64,000 nt of DNA from a bacterium (GTDB taxonomy: Bacteria > Hinthialibacterota > Hinthialibacteria > H5-UNCL2). The DNA lies in contig JABTUV010000001.1 of NCBI GenBank assembly GCA_015075175.1, positions 946,001 through 1,010,000 on the forward strand. Direction: 5' to 3'. The position numbers were made by a program, and so were the translations under genes. The number at the start of each line of letters is the position of its first letter. Position 1 is the stretch's first letter. Below the pieces are notes generated by a model. It saw nothing but the letters and a program-made list of their open reading frames with translations, made no database searches and was not told the origin of the DNA. Of the stretch, positions 1-8,711 are shown piece after piece.

Positions 1-980
1 CGTTTCCCAGTTGAGCAGATGGAGATTTTTTTCTTCCAGGCTGTGGAAGACATGTCCTTTGAGTCCGTTGTCGCGGACATATCCTACACCGCGCTCCACC
101 TTACCCTTGTGGCGAGGCATATACGGTCGGGTGGGGAGCACGACGGTCCCATAGTGCCGGCAGAAGGCCTCCAGTTTTGGGTTCAGCTCGGGATCGAACC
201 AGTCGGCTTTGCTGACTGCGGCGCGAAGGTTGTCGATGACCAGGGTCCTGACCACACCGCCAAAGTGACGGAAGGCATTTTCCAGGCCACGGATGAAGCC
301 CTCCGTGGTCTGATGCCACATGGCTTCGCTGTAGCCTTTGCGGGAGTGGCTCAGGATTACTCGCAGCACGTGGGGATAGCGCCGGCGCCCCTGGGCGTCC
401 AGCACGGGCGCTCCGCGGCCGAAATCCACCTGGGCTTCGTGGCCGGGCTCACACTCAGAAAGACCCAGCGTCCCGCGCGTCCAGATTACAGCGAGCCGAA
501 ATCCACCTGGGCTTCGTGGCCGGGCTCACACTCCATGCGCCGGAAGGGCAGCGTGGAGTCCTTGCCCAGACGCCGCACGAAGCGCTTGACCGAGCAGTAG
601 CTGGCGGTCAGACCCTGCTCGACGACCAGGTCCTGGTAGATCCGCTGGGCTGAAAGGCCCAAATCCAGCTTCTTCTGGATGACCTCGCGGAACGGCTCAC
701 AGCGGCTTTGGGCGGCCGGATTCCCGGGGGGCACCTTGGCCGGTTTTGAACCTACCGCCGCCTCTGTCCCGGCGGTCACCTTGGCCGGTTTTGGTCCCTC
801 CGTCGCGTCGGCCCCGAGGGTCACTTTGGCCGGTTTTGCCTCGTCACCAGCGAGTCTGACATACCGGGCGACCGTCTCCCGGTGCACATCCAGCTCTTGG
901 GCGATCCGCCGATGCGACCACCCCCGCTGCGCCAGCGCCAAGATCGCCTGTTTCATTGCCATTTTGAGTTGGTTGGCCAT
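1..980 (-). pseudogene. istA: IS21-family transposase IstA, frameshifted and cut by the window edge
   Basis: This is the DDE-type transposase of an IS21-family element. The start is ATG at 980 (MANQLKMAMK), followed by a helix-turn-helix (about residues 16-40, GWSHRRIAQELDVHRETVARY). Three 15-residue repeats containing KPAKV follow, then the HTH-like FREVIQKKLDLGLSAQRIYQDL. The catalytic core begins at EPGHEAQVDFG. Reading continues to the window start in another frame (VLRVILSHSRKGYSEAMW, TLVIDNLRAAV, PYMPRHKGKVERGVGYV). The frame breaks because a 38-bp segment at 419-456 is repeated at 496-533, so 77 extra bases sit inside the gene. The gene is therefore inactive as written. The rest of the element (C-terminus, istB) lies outside the window. 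Confidence 0.85.
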
Positions 981-1084
981 CCAGCATCTCCCTTTTTGAG
1001 GAGATACTAAACGGCACCCCTTCCGCCCTCAAAATGGCCGGTTTTCAGGTGCCCCTACGTGGCCGGTTTTGGGTGACGCTGACA
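1..1084 (-). mobile_element. IS21-family element, istA-proximal end
   Basis: The outer end of the element is at 1084, where the minus strand begins TGTCAGCGTCACCCAAAACC. Two copies of TGGCCGGTTTT (1035-1045 and 1060-1070) lie in the terminal region, as expected for the multiple transposase-binding repeats of IS21 ends. Three further copies lie inside istA at 737, 782 and 827, spaced exactly 45 bases apart. No target duplication can be judged because the other end is outside the window. Confidence 0.75.
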
Positions 1085-2540
1085 TTCACGTGACCAAGCC
1101 CCTCCGATTCTTGCTGCAACCTGATCCGCGCAGTTCGACAGAGGTCATCTCATCCGTTCTCCCACTCATGGCGGCGGTCCCGCAGGGACACTTGCCTTTC
1201 GGCCAGGTCCATCTCTCGACGGACAGGGACCATCGTGTCAGTGAGAAGTCAGGGACCCAGAAGACTAGACCTGAACGCGCCCAATGAGCAACAGCTTTTG
1301 CGTTCTGACAGTAGCAACAAATGCGGCACGTGCTGCCCCCAAGGGACCCGTACCCCATCGAACCTACTCTCGCTCCCGGCTTAGCCCAGCGTTTCCAGTG
1401 CTGGAAACTCGCGCGGTCTGATCTCCGTCAGCTGCTGCAGGTACTCGACCACCCTCATAGAGCCCGGCCACGGATCGGTGCCAGTGCGAGTATGCCTGTT
1501 GCGAAACTGTTGGATATCCCTTGAACTGCCCATCTGCGCGTACTTTCTGCCCAACGGCGAGGAGACCTGCGCAGGCACTTCGTAGGTCGCCTGCAGAGCA
1601 GGGTTGCAGCGGTTCGTTCGGTTGAACTGGTAGCATCCGCGCAGTGAGTGGAATCTGGCAGTGGGAACCTTCCTGGTGGGCAACCAAAGATCTTCTCGAA
1701 CTGGCCCGGGGTCGAGTAATGGCATATACGCGGGCGCAGGTGTCCTCGTAGCGTCCTGGCGCGGCCCGCCGCGTGGCGTTGCTGAGCATGTTGCCCACCA
1801 GCCATCGTTTTGGCGCAATGTAGGTCGCTGCGGCAACCCAGGAAGGCGTCGATTTCCCTCGATAGTCACGCACCGCCGCAAGAAAATCTGGCGACAGTTT
1901 CAGGTCGCCGGTGGTAAATCGTCCCAAGGAGTTGATGTTGAGAGATCGTTTTTGCGTTGTGGCGGAGGGTGTCCCAACTGTCAGCTCCCGCCACCCGCCC
2001 GTCTCGTGGTGTTTTCGAGAGGCCGACGCGTGCGCCGCCATCGCCGCGGTAAGGCTGCCGGCCGCGTGGTGTTGAACTGCCAGATGTAGGTGCTCCCGGT
2101 CATCCCAGCAGCGGTTGTTGCTGGAGCGGCAATGTTTTGGATGTTTGGCGTTGCTGATGGTGGAGATGGCTCTGCGGTTGCCGACTGTTGTGGCGAAAGG
2201 CTGCCGACATGCACGTTGTGTGTGCAGGTGAAAGTGTACTGGATGGAGTTGATCGGCGGCGGTGGTCTGCATGGCGATGAAAGCATGCTTGAAGCGGGAT
2301 GGTGTTGGCGATGTTGCTGTTTCACGGTTTGGTGTGTTGCACTGCGCGACGATGGCGTGATTATGGAGGTTGGCTGCTGAGGAAGCCAGATGCGGCTGAC
2401 GGTGGGGTTTCGGAAGCGCGGTGATGAGCGGTTGGGGTGGTACTGGCGAGGCAGTAAAATGCGTTGTTGGTGCGGGAGGAGTTAGCGCTGCGGTATTTCG
2501 TGATGGTGGTGGTGATTGCATGGAGTGCGGTGGCGTTAAT
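1085..2540. other. Region without a recognisable gene; possible coding remnant, increasingly GT-rich
   Basis: No gene is recognised here. On the minus strand from about 1950 to 1364 there are protein-like stretches in two frames (for example FTTGDLKLSPDFLAAV and MRVVEYLQQLTEIRPREF), which could be a frameshifted remnant of an unidentified gene. From about 2080 rightwards the plus strand becomes poor in C and rich in G and T, and short T-tracts preceded by GGTG appear. This looks like the far, unrecognisable end of the decayed CRISPR array. Confidence 0.35.
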
Positions 2541-4043
2541 GTTTTGGCTTTTGCTTTCGTGTTTTTTCTTGAGGATTTTCGCATTTTCGCAACTGATGCG
2601 GGTGTTTTAATTTTGCCGGTGTTTTTTGAAGCGCCGGGGTTTAGTGGTGTTTTGTTCTTCATTTTCTGGTGGTTTTTTCTCCCATATCGACGGTTAAGCT
2701 TTCCAGCTGAGTAAAGTCCTTTGCTTTTGGCGGTGTTTTTTCCCGTGGTTTCCGGTGTGTGGCTGGGTACTGTTTTGCTTTTTCTGGTGTCTTTCTAGAC
2801 GCTGTGGTGGAAATCTTTGATGGCTTGTCGTTACTTTTGCCGGGGTGTTTTTCTACCACAGTGGTGATTTTTAAGTTTCGGTGTTTGCCTTTTCCGGTGT
2901 TTTTTTCCGGTCGAAATTAACACGGAGGTGAAGCGAAGATGAAGTTCCATTTTGCCGGGGTGTCCTTTCTTTCCGCCATAGAGGGTGCGGCGTGGTGTTT
3001 ATTATGTTTTGGCTTTTGCGGTGTTTTTTCGCTGGTATACCGTGGATGAGATGTGCGTTGGGTGTTTTGGTTTTTGCCGGTGTTTTTTCTGGTGTGGTGG
3101 TAGGGATGGTGTAGGGGTAGGAAGCCATTTTGCGGTGTTTTTTGCACCGCTAGGGGTAAGCGAAGTGTTTTGGTTTTGCTGTGTTTTTTTCCGCATGGTA
3201 TCAGCGGTATTTTTCGGTGTCCTTCTTTTCCGGGGTGTTTTTGTGTGCGACGTGGATGACGGAGGAAGCAATGTTTCCTCATTTTCGGGGTGTTTTTTTC
3301 TCGATTTTTAGCGCAGAGGGTGTGGGCTGATGGTCCTTTCATTTTGCCGGTGTTTTCTTGAGCGATGTTACGGTTCGCTGGGGCAATGGTAAAGTTTTCA
3401 TTTTGCTTTTTTCTGTGTTTTTTCTTGTGGATAGGGGTTGATTTGGGTTGTAGTCCTTCTCATTTTGCGTGTTTTTTGTTGTAAGAATTTTTATTTGGTG
3501 TGTTTTCCCTTTTTCTGGTGTTTTCTCATTTTATTTCCTACGTGAGAATCATTACCGTATCGCTGGCGCGTTAATCTTTTGGGTGTTCTTTTCTCTCATG
3601 TTGTTACGGAACATATTTGGCCTCGCGGCGTTCTACCTTTTGCTTGGGTGTTTTTCCTGAGTATACTGGTGAGGATATGCCGCTAAGGCAGCGCCCTAAT
3701 CCTATTTTTCTGTGTTTTTTCAGCCACGCACACATTCTGGCTTGAGAGTACTTCAGTATGTTTTAATTCCCTATTTTCTGGTGTCTTTTCTGTAATTGTC
3801 TGGTATAGGAGGAATAAGCGGTTTTTGGCTTTCTAATCCTCATTTTCCGGGTGTCCTTTTCTCCATTGTGTTTATCCAGGCGGCGAACTCGTGAGATTTC
3901 TAACTTCTCCATTTTCCGGGGTGTCCTTTCTCCTGAGCTAGACACGGATAGGGATATGGCGGAGCGGTTCTTCCTAATCCTCTACTTTCCGTGTCCTTTT
4001 CTTTGTCGAAGCGCGCTCACCGTTGGGCGATAGCGCATATATC
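2541..4043 (-). CRISPR. Decayed distal part of the CRISPR array (about 25 eroded repeats)
   Basis: Eroded copies of the 37-base repeat recur through this stretch. They are recognised by a core like CATTTTNCCGGTGTTTTTTCT, where the intact repeat has CATTTTCCGGGGTGTCCTTTCT. Changes are mostly C to T on the plus strand and loss of Gs from the GGGG run, which destroys the repeat's small CCCC/GGGG hairpin. The unit length falls from about 70-75 bases near 3.7-4.0 kb to about 50-65 bases at 2.5-3.5 kb. Erosion increases away from cas2, consistent with the leader-distal end. A low-quality assembly stretch could give a similar picture. Confidence 0.7.
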
Positions 4044-6838
4044 GTCCTAATCCCTCATTTTCCGGGGTGTCCTTTCTCCCTTCCCTTGCAGGAAGTCGGT
4101 CAGTCCGAGGAGGTCCCCAGTCCTAATCCCCTCATTTTCCGGGGTGTCCTTCTCCGGCTGGAGTAGGTGATCACTGCCGAGAATATCGTCCTAATCCTCT
4201 TACTTCTGGGTGTCCTTTCTCCGCCAGCCGCCACGCGGTATGGAGTATACCGCGGAAGACAGTCCTAATCCCCTCATTTTCCGGGGTGTCCTTTCTCCTA
4301 TCACGGGCAATGCGACCGTGGACGATGTGAGAGTCCTAATCCCCTCATTTTCCGGGGTGTCCTTTTCCTTAATCGTTCGTGAGATCAACCCGCATATTCG
4401 GGCGTGGCGTCCTAATCCCCTCATTTTCCGGGGTGTCCTTTCTCCTAGATACGGATCGGAGTATGGCGGAACGCTTTCGGTCCTAATCCCCTCATTTTCC
4501 GGGGTGTCCTTTCTCCCCGGCAGGCGGCGAACCTGCCGGATAGTGTGCCCGTTATCACGGGGGTCCTAATCCCCTCATTTTCCGGGGTGTCCTTTCTCCC
4601 GTTCCTGTCATTGATTATCGCGGCAAACGCTGGCGTCCTAATCCCCTCATTTTCCGGGGTGTCCTTTCTCCCCACGGCGGGCGCGCAGACCACTACTCAG
4701 TGCGTGTGGAGTCCTAATCCCCTCATTTTCCGGGGTGTCCTTTCTCCCTGGATTGGTACGAACAGCTTACCAACAGCCTCATCAGTAGTCCCAATCCCCC
4801 ATTTTCCGGGGTGTCCTTTCTCCCCCCTATGGGGACGCGCCTGAAGTATTGATCGCGCGCCCTGTCCTAATCCCCTCATTTTCCGGGGTGTCCTTTCTCC
4901 GCCGCTGTGCGGCAGAGGGGTTGGCGGAGTAGTCAATGGAGGTCCTAATCCCCTCATTTTCCGGGGTGTCCTTTCTCCCTCACTGATGCGAAGCTTAACG
5001 AGGTACCTACAACGTGTCCTAATCCCCTCATTTTCCGGGGTGTCCTTTCTCCACGACGTTCGCAATCGCGTCGTCTACGGCAACGTGCCACTGTCCTAAT
5101 CCCCTCATTTTCCGGGGTGTCCTTTCTCCTATGCGGCTTGGATTGATAAGGCCGTCATCATCATCGTCCTAATCCCCTCATTTTCCGGGGTGTCCTTTCT
5201 CCCGCGGTATTCTATAGCCAAACGAAAACTGGAGGAGGTAGGTCCTAATCCCCTCATTTTCCGGGGTGTCCTTTCTCCATAGCGCGCAATCTTACGATCA
5301 GGTCGGCGGAACGGTATAGTCCTAATCCCCTCATTTTCCGGGGTGTCCTTTCTCCGCAATCCTGCATAAAGATGGGAATGGACTTCTGCTCCGAGTCCTA
5401 ATCCCCTCATTTTCCGGGGTGTCCTTTCTCCATAAGCAGCTGAAGCAGTCTCCACCTCGTGCTGGAGTCCTAATCCCCTCATTTTCCGGGGTGTCCTTTC
5501 TCCAGTCCGAGAAAGCGGTGGAAAGGTGAGAAGGGGTTTCTAAGTCCTAATCCCCTCATTTTCCGGGGTGTCCTTTCTCCAGAAGGGCGATTTATGTTTG
5601 GAGAATGGCGCGCTTCCGTCCTAATCCCCTCATTTTCCGGGGTGTCCTTTCTCCACCCCAAGCGCAAGCGGGAAGACGCTGGTGGTGGCTTCGAGTCCTA
5701 ATCCCCTCATTTTCCGGGGTGTCCTTTCTCCCTGCCTCACGGGCAACGAAAGCGACGGGCTTGTTCTGGTCCTAATCCCCTCATTTTCCGGGGTGTCCTT
5801 TCTCCGACGGTGTGCAGGTCCTGAAGCGGGACGCAGTCGAGGACGTCCTAATCCCCTCATTTTCCGGGGTGTCCTTTCTCCGTACTGCCAAGGGCTAATT
5901 GCGACCGTCAACGAAAAATGGTCCTAATCCCCTCATTTTCCGGGGTGTCCTTTCTCCCGACCTCGTCGGCAGATCTTGGCAACGCGACCGTGACCGTCGT
6001 CCTAATCCCCTCATTTTCCGGGGTGTCCTTTCTCCTTCAAGACCTACATGCACCCCCAGCCGGCATGCGAGATGTCCTAATCCCCTCATTTTCCGGGGTG
6101 TCCTTTCTCCTTTAGCCTATCTCGTACTGGCTCTTGGTGCGCGTAATCTAGTCCTAATCCCCTCATTTTCCGGGGTGTCCTTTCTCCTCTCGTACTGGCT
6201 CTTGGTGCGCGTAAAAGGGGGCGCGGTCCTAATCCCCTCATTTTCCGGGGTGTCCTTTCTCCAAAACGTGATGACGGTGTGCAGGTTCTGAAGCAGGGCG
6301 TCCTAATCCCCTCATTTTCCGGGGTGTCCTTTCTCCTGACGTGGTAGCGTCCGGGGTGTTGAAGAGAGAGTCCTAATCCCCTCATTTTCCGGGGTGTCCT
6401 TTCTCCGCAGTCGATGACCTGAGCGCTCGCTGCGAAAGGGCTGTCCTAATCCCTCATTTTCCGAGTGTCCTTTCTCCCGAAATCGCTTGCATATCGCGTA
6501 CCGGCTCTTGGGTCCTAATCCCCTCATTTTCCGGGGTGTCCTTTCTCCCCGAAATCGCTTACAGCATATCGCGTACCGGCTCTTGGGTCCTAATCCCCTC
6601 ATTTTCCGGGGTGTCCTTTCTCCACTCTGAGTGGTGCTCTTCAGCACCCTGACGTGATGTCCTAATCCCCTCATTTTCCGGGGTGTCCTTTCTCCGAAAG
6701 CCCAGGGCTTTGAACCGTGACCGTCGGGGCGTCCTAATCCCCCATTTTCCGGGTGTCCTTCTCCACCTGGACTCAGCCGAACCAAGGGCGATCGCCCCCG
6801 CAGGTCCTAATCCTCATTTTCCGGGGTGTCCTTTCTCC
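4044..6838 (-). CRISPR. CRISPR array of about 38 repeats of 37 bp, type III-A associated
   Basis: The consensus repeat on the plus strand starts GTCCTAATCCCCTCATTTTC and ends CGGGGTGTCCTTTCTCC. It contains a short CCCC/GGGG hairpin. Spacers are 32-46 bases, giving a period of about 75. Repeats start at 4044, 4120, 4188, 4262, 4333 and so on to 6804. Most central copies are identical. The copies at 4188, 6443, 6731 and 6804 carry small deletions or changes. Transcription is inferred to run on the minus strand from a leader beside cas2, because decay is strongest at the low-coordinate end and the cas operon is at the other. Several spacers are near-duplicates that encode the same peptides (see findings). 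Confidence 0.95.
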
Positions 6839-7037
6839 CGCGCGCCTCCCAAGTCCAGACGCAGCAACCGCTTAAGGCCTCGATTCGATAACCTCCCGAT
6901 TCCCGCTTTCCGGCTTCCGTTTGCCATGCCACCACCTCCCCTCTAGAACTCAACTTAAATACCGAAAATCCAATCGGTTATGCCGCATTCTCTAACCTCC
7001 CCCGCTTTCTCCCACCTCCGGAGGTTAGAGGGCCGAC
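6839..7037 (-). promoter_or_regulatory. Probable CRISPR leader with an 11-bp inverted repeat
   Basis: About 200 noncoding bases separate the last repeat from the cas2 stop codon. The centre (about 6945-6985) is AT-rich on the minus strand, unlike its surroundings. A perfect 11-bp inverted repeat (CTCTAACCTCC at 6990-7000, GGAGGTTAGAG at 7020-7030) lies just after cas2. It could be a weak terminator of the cas operon or a leader structure; no T-tract follows it. The leader role is inferred from position only. Confidence 0.55.
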
Positions 7038-7322
7038 CTACACGATCACGTAGACCTCCACCTCGCCGCGTTCCCGGCCCCGCGGGCCAACGACCTCCAG
7101 CTTTTTCTCGCAGGCCAGGCAGAGCGGAATCGCCCGGATGCGGTCCTCTTGCTCTACCTCGACTTCGCCCAGCACCCGCGTCCACATCTCACGATAGCCG
7201 CCATCCGACAGGAAGAACTCGAACACGCTTTTCTGAATGCGGTCGCCGTACTCGCCGAGCAGGCGGGCCAGGCGTGTCCGCTGCTTGTCGTTGGCGATAT
7301 CGTAGCAGACGACGTAGCGCAT
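7038..7322 (-). CDS. cas2: CRISPR adaptation protein Cas2
   Basis: This is a 94-residue Cas2, the small ferredoxin-fold protein that bridges two Cas1 dimers during spacer integration. It starts MRYVVCYDIANDKQRTRLAR, with the family's conserved beta1 strand ending in an aspartate (D8). RIQKSVFEFFLS follows in the usual place. The start at 7322 was chosen because the family begins at this strand and GGAG lies about 9 bases upstream; the open frame continues further upstream without similarity to Cas2. It is the last gene of the minus-strand cas operon and abuts the leader and array. Confidence 0.93.
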   Translation of the reverse strand: MRYVVCYDIANDKQRTRLARLLGEYGDRIQKSVFEFFLSDGGYREMWTRVLGEVEVEQEDRIRAIPLCLACEKKLEVVGPRGRERGEVEVYVIV

Positions 7323-7388
7323 TTCACCGCTCCAATCCGGGCAGCAGGGCTGCTCGTCGAAGTAGAAGTCCGTCAGGACTGTGTTCAT

Positions 7389-7426
7389 ATCCCTCACCCC
7401 AGCCCTCTCCCGGCGGGAGAGGGAGT
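7389..7426. repeat. Hairpin repeat between cas1 and cas2
   Basis: The spacer between cas1 and cas2 holds a strong palindrome (CCCTCTCCCGGCGGGAGAGGG, 7403-7423) preceded by CCCTCACCCCAG. This arrangement resembles the short dispersed hairpin elements seen in many high-GC genomes. It could weaken transcription between cas1 and cas2 or protect the mRNA end. No second copy was seen in the window. Confidence 0.5.
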
Positions 7427-8428
7427 TCAGACGACCGTCCGGTAGGGGACGTAAGCATGGCCGCGCAGGAGCGCGCGCGCCAGCGCTTCGGCCTGATGCC
7501 GGAGCAGTTGGCGGTAGCTGCACTTCCTGCCCATCCCGGCGTGCAGGACCTCGCGCTGCATGCGGCGCTCGTACTCAGTGAAGTAGGTCTTGCGTCCCCG
7601 GTCGGAGAGGCGAAAACCGCCGCCCTCCGTCTCGTGTTCGAAGTCGTCTTTCTCCAGCATCCGCAGGTTGACCAGGCGAAGCACGAAGGGATCGCAGAGC
7701 GCGGGGCGGAACTCCTCCAGGAGATCGAGCGCCAGCGAGGCGCGGCCGTAGGAAGGGGAGTGGAGGAAGCCCATCTGCGGGTCGAAGCCGAGCGAGGCGA
7801 CGGTGGCCTCGAGCTCGTTGCCCACCAGCGTATAGGTGAGCGAGAGCAGCGCGTTGATCTCGTTCTTGGGAGGGCGGATGCTGCGACGCTCAAAGCGCAG
7901 GTCGCAGCGGAGCATGCGGTCCCACTCGGCGAAGTAGAGGCGCGCGCCCACGCCCTCCAATCCCAGCAGGCGACCGATATCCGTCGCGCCCGAGGCCAGT
8001 TTCTCCACCTTTTCCAGCTTGCGGATCGCGGCTTCCAGGCCGGGGCTGCGATGGTTGTAGTAGTACTTTCGGAGCAGGTTGCGCGCGTTGCCGAGCTTGG
8101 CGCATACAAAAGTGCGCGCCAAGATCAGGCTGGAGGCGTCGTGCAGCGCCGTCTCGTACTGACGGAGGCGCAGATAGATATTTTTGGAAAACCGCGACAC
8201 GAGGCGACCGTGCAGGTCTCCCCGTCGGCTCAGAAAAGCGAAGTCCGCTCCCTGCCGGAGCAGGCGCGTGAACACGGCATGACTTGCCTGCACCGGCCCC
8301 ATGCAGACCACTGAGTCCACCCGCCGCAACGGCAGGTCGAGCAGGCAGTCGCTTTCATGCTCGACGCGGATGCGATCTCCCCGGATACGAAGGTGCGATC
8401 CGGCGCGCGAAACGTAGATCGAGGCCAT
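7427..8428 (-). CDS. cas1: CRISPR integrase Cas1
   Basis: This is a 333-residue Cas1, the metal-dependent integrase that inserts spacers at the leader end of the array. The N-terminal beta domain (about 1-90) is followed by the alpha-helical catalytic domain. Candidate active-site residues are E158 (GLEGVGARLYF), H223 (GFLHSPSYGRASLALDL) and E238 (LLEEFRP), in the usual spacing. AGGAGAG lies 5 bases before the ATG at 8428. There is no fused reverse transcriptase or nuclease domain. It follows cas6 after a 184-base gap that contains decayed CRISPR repeats, so it may have its own promoter. Confidence 0.95.
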   Translation of the reverse strand: MASIYVSRAGSHLRIRGDRIRVEHESDCLLDLPLRRVDSVVCMGPVQASHAVFTRLLRQGADFAFLSRRGDLHGRLVSRFSKNIYLRLRQYETALHDASSLILARTFVCAKLGNARNLLRKYYYNHRSPGLEAAIRKLEKVEKLASGATDIGRLLGLEGVGARLYFAEWDRMLRCDLRFERRSIRPPKNEINALLSLTYTLVGNELEATVASLGFDPQMGFLHSPSYGRASLALDLLEEFRPALCDPFVLRLVNLRMLEKDDFEHETEGGGFRLSDRGRKTYFTEYERRMQREVLHAGMGRKCSYRQLLRHQAEALARALLRGHAYVPYRTVV

Positions 8429-8442
8429 CCCTACTCTCCTGG

Positions 8443-8711
8443 TTCCCTAAGTCCCCTCCTACTCGGGAGGCGTCACTGTTGTATGTACCTGGGTTACCAT
8501 CATCCCCGCGTTCCCACCTCAGGCTAATCCCCACATCTTCGGGGCCGTCCTTGCCTCGGATCGTCGAAAATGGGACCGACATCAACTAACGGTCCTGGTT
8601 GGTCCAATCCGCTCATTCGCGGTGGCATCCTGCGATCGGTGGAGATACGTTGAACATTGCGGACTCCGCTGGAATGCCGCAATCCCCTCCTTGCGGATGC
8701 CTCACCAGGTT
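8443..8711 (-). CRISPR. Four decayed CRISPR repeats between and within cas1-cas6
   Basis: Four imperfect copies of the array repeat lie here. Their AATCC-type cores are at 8449 (AAGTCCCCTCCTACTCGGGA), 8526 (AATCCCCACATCTTCGGGG), 8606 (AATCCGCTCATTCGCGGTGG) and 8681 (AATCCCCTCCTTGCGGATG). The spacing is 77, 80 and 75 bases, matching the period of the main array, and the orientation is the same. The third and fourth copies overlap the 3' end of cas6. They look like a dead mini-array or a repeat-derived regulatory RNA; which one is not clear. Confidence 0.65.

Noticed and set aside
1364..2662. 432-residue open frame on the minus strand
   Set aside because: Its first half is Pro/Thr/His-rich antisense of the GT-rich decayed array and has no family pattern. 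Only short segments near its end look protein-like.
6337..6369. Spacer reading DVVASGVLKR as a further member of the VLKR group
   Set aside because: Its central bases (TCCGGGGTGTT) match part of the repeat itself, so the resemblance may be accidental.
4200..6785. Open frames with repeated ERTPRKMRGLG or NPLIFRGVLSP
   Set aside because: These are translations of the CRISPR repeats, not a repeat protein.
6980..8314. 444-residue open frame on the plus strand
   Set aside because: It is antisense to cas2 and cas1, whose minus-strand readings carry clear motifs.
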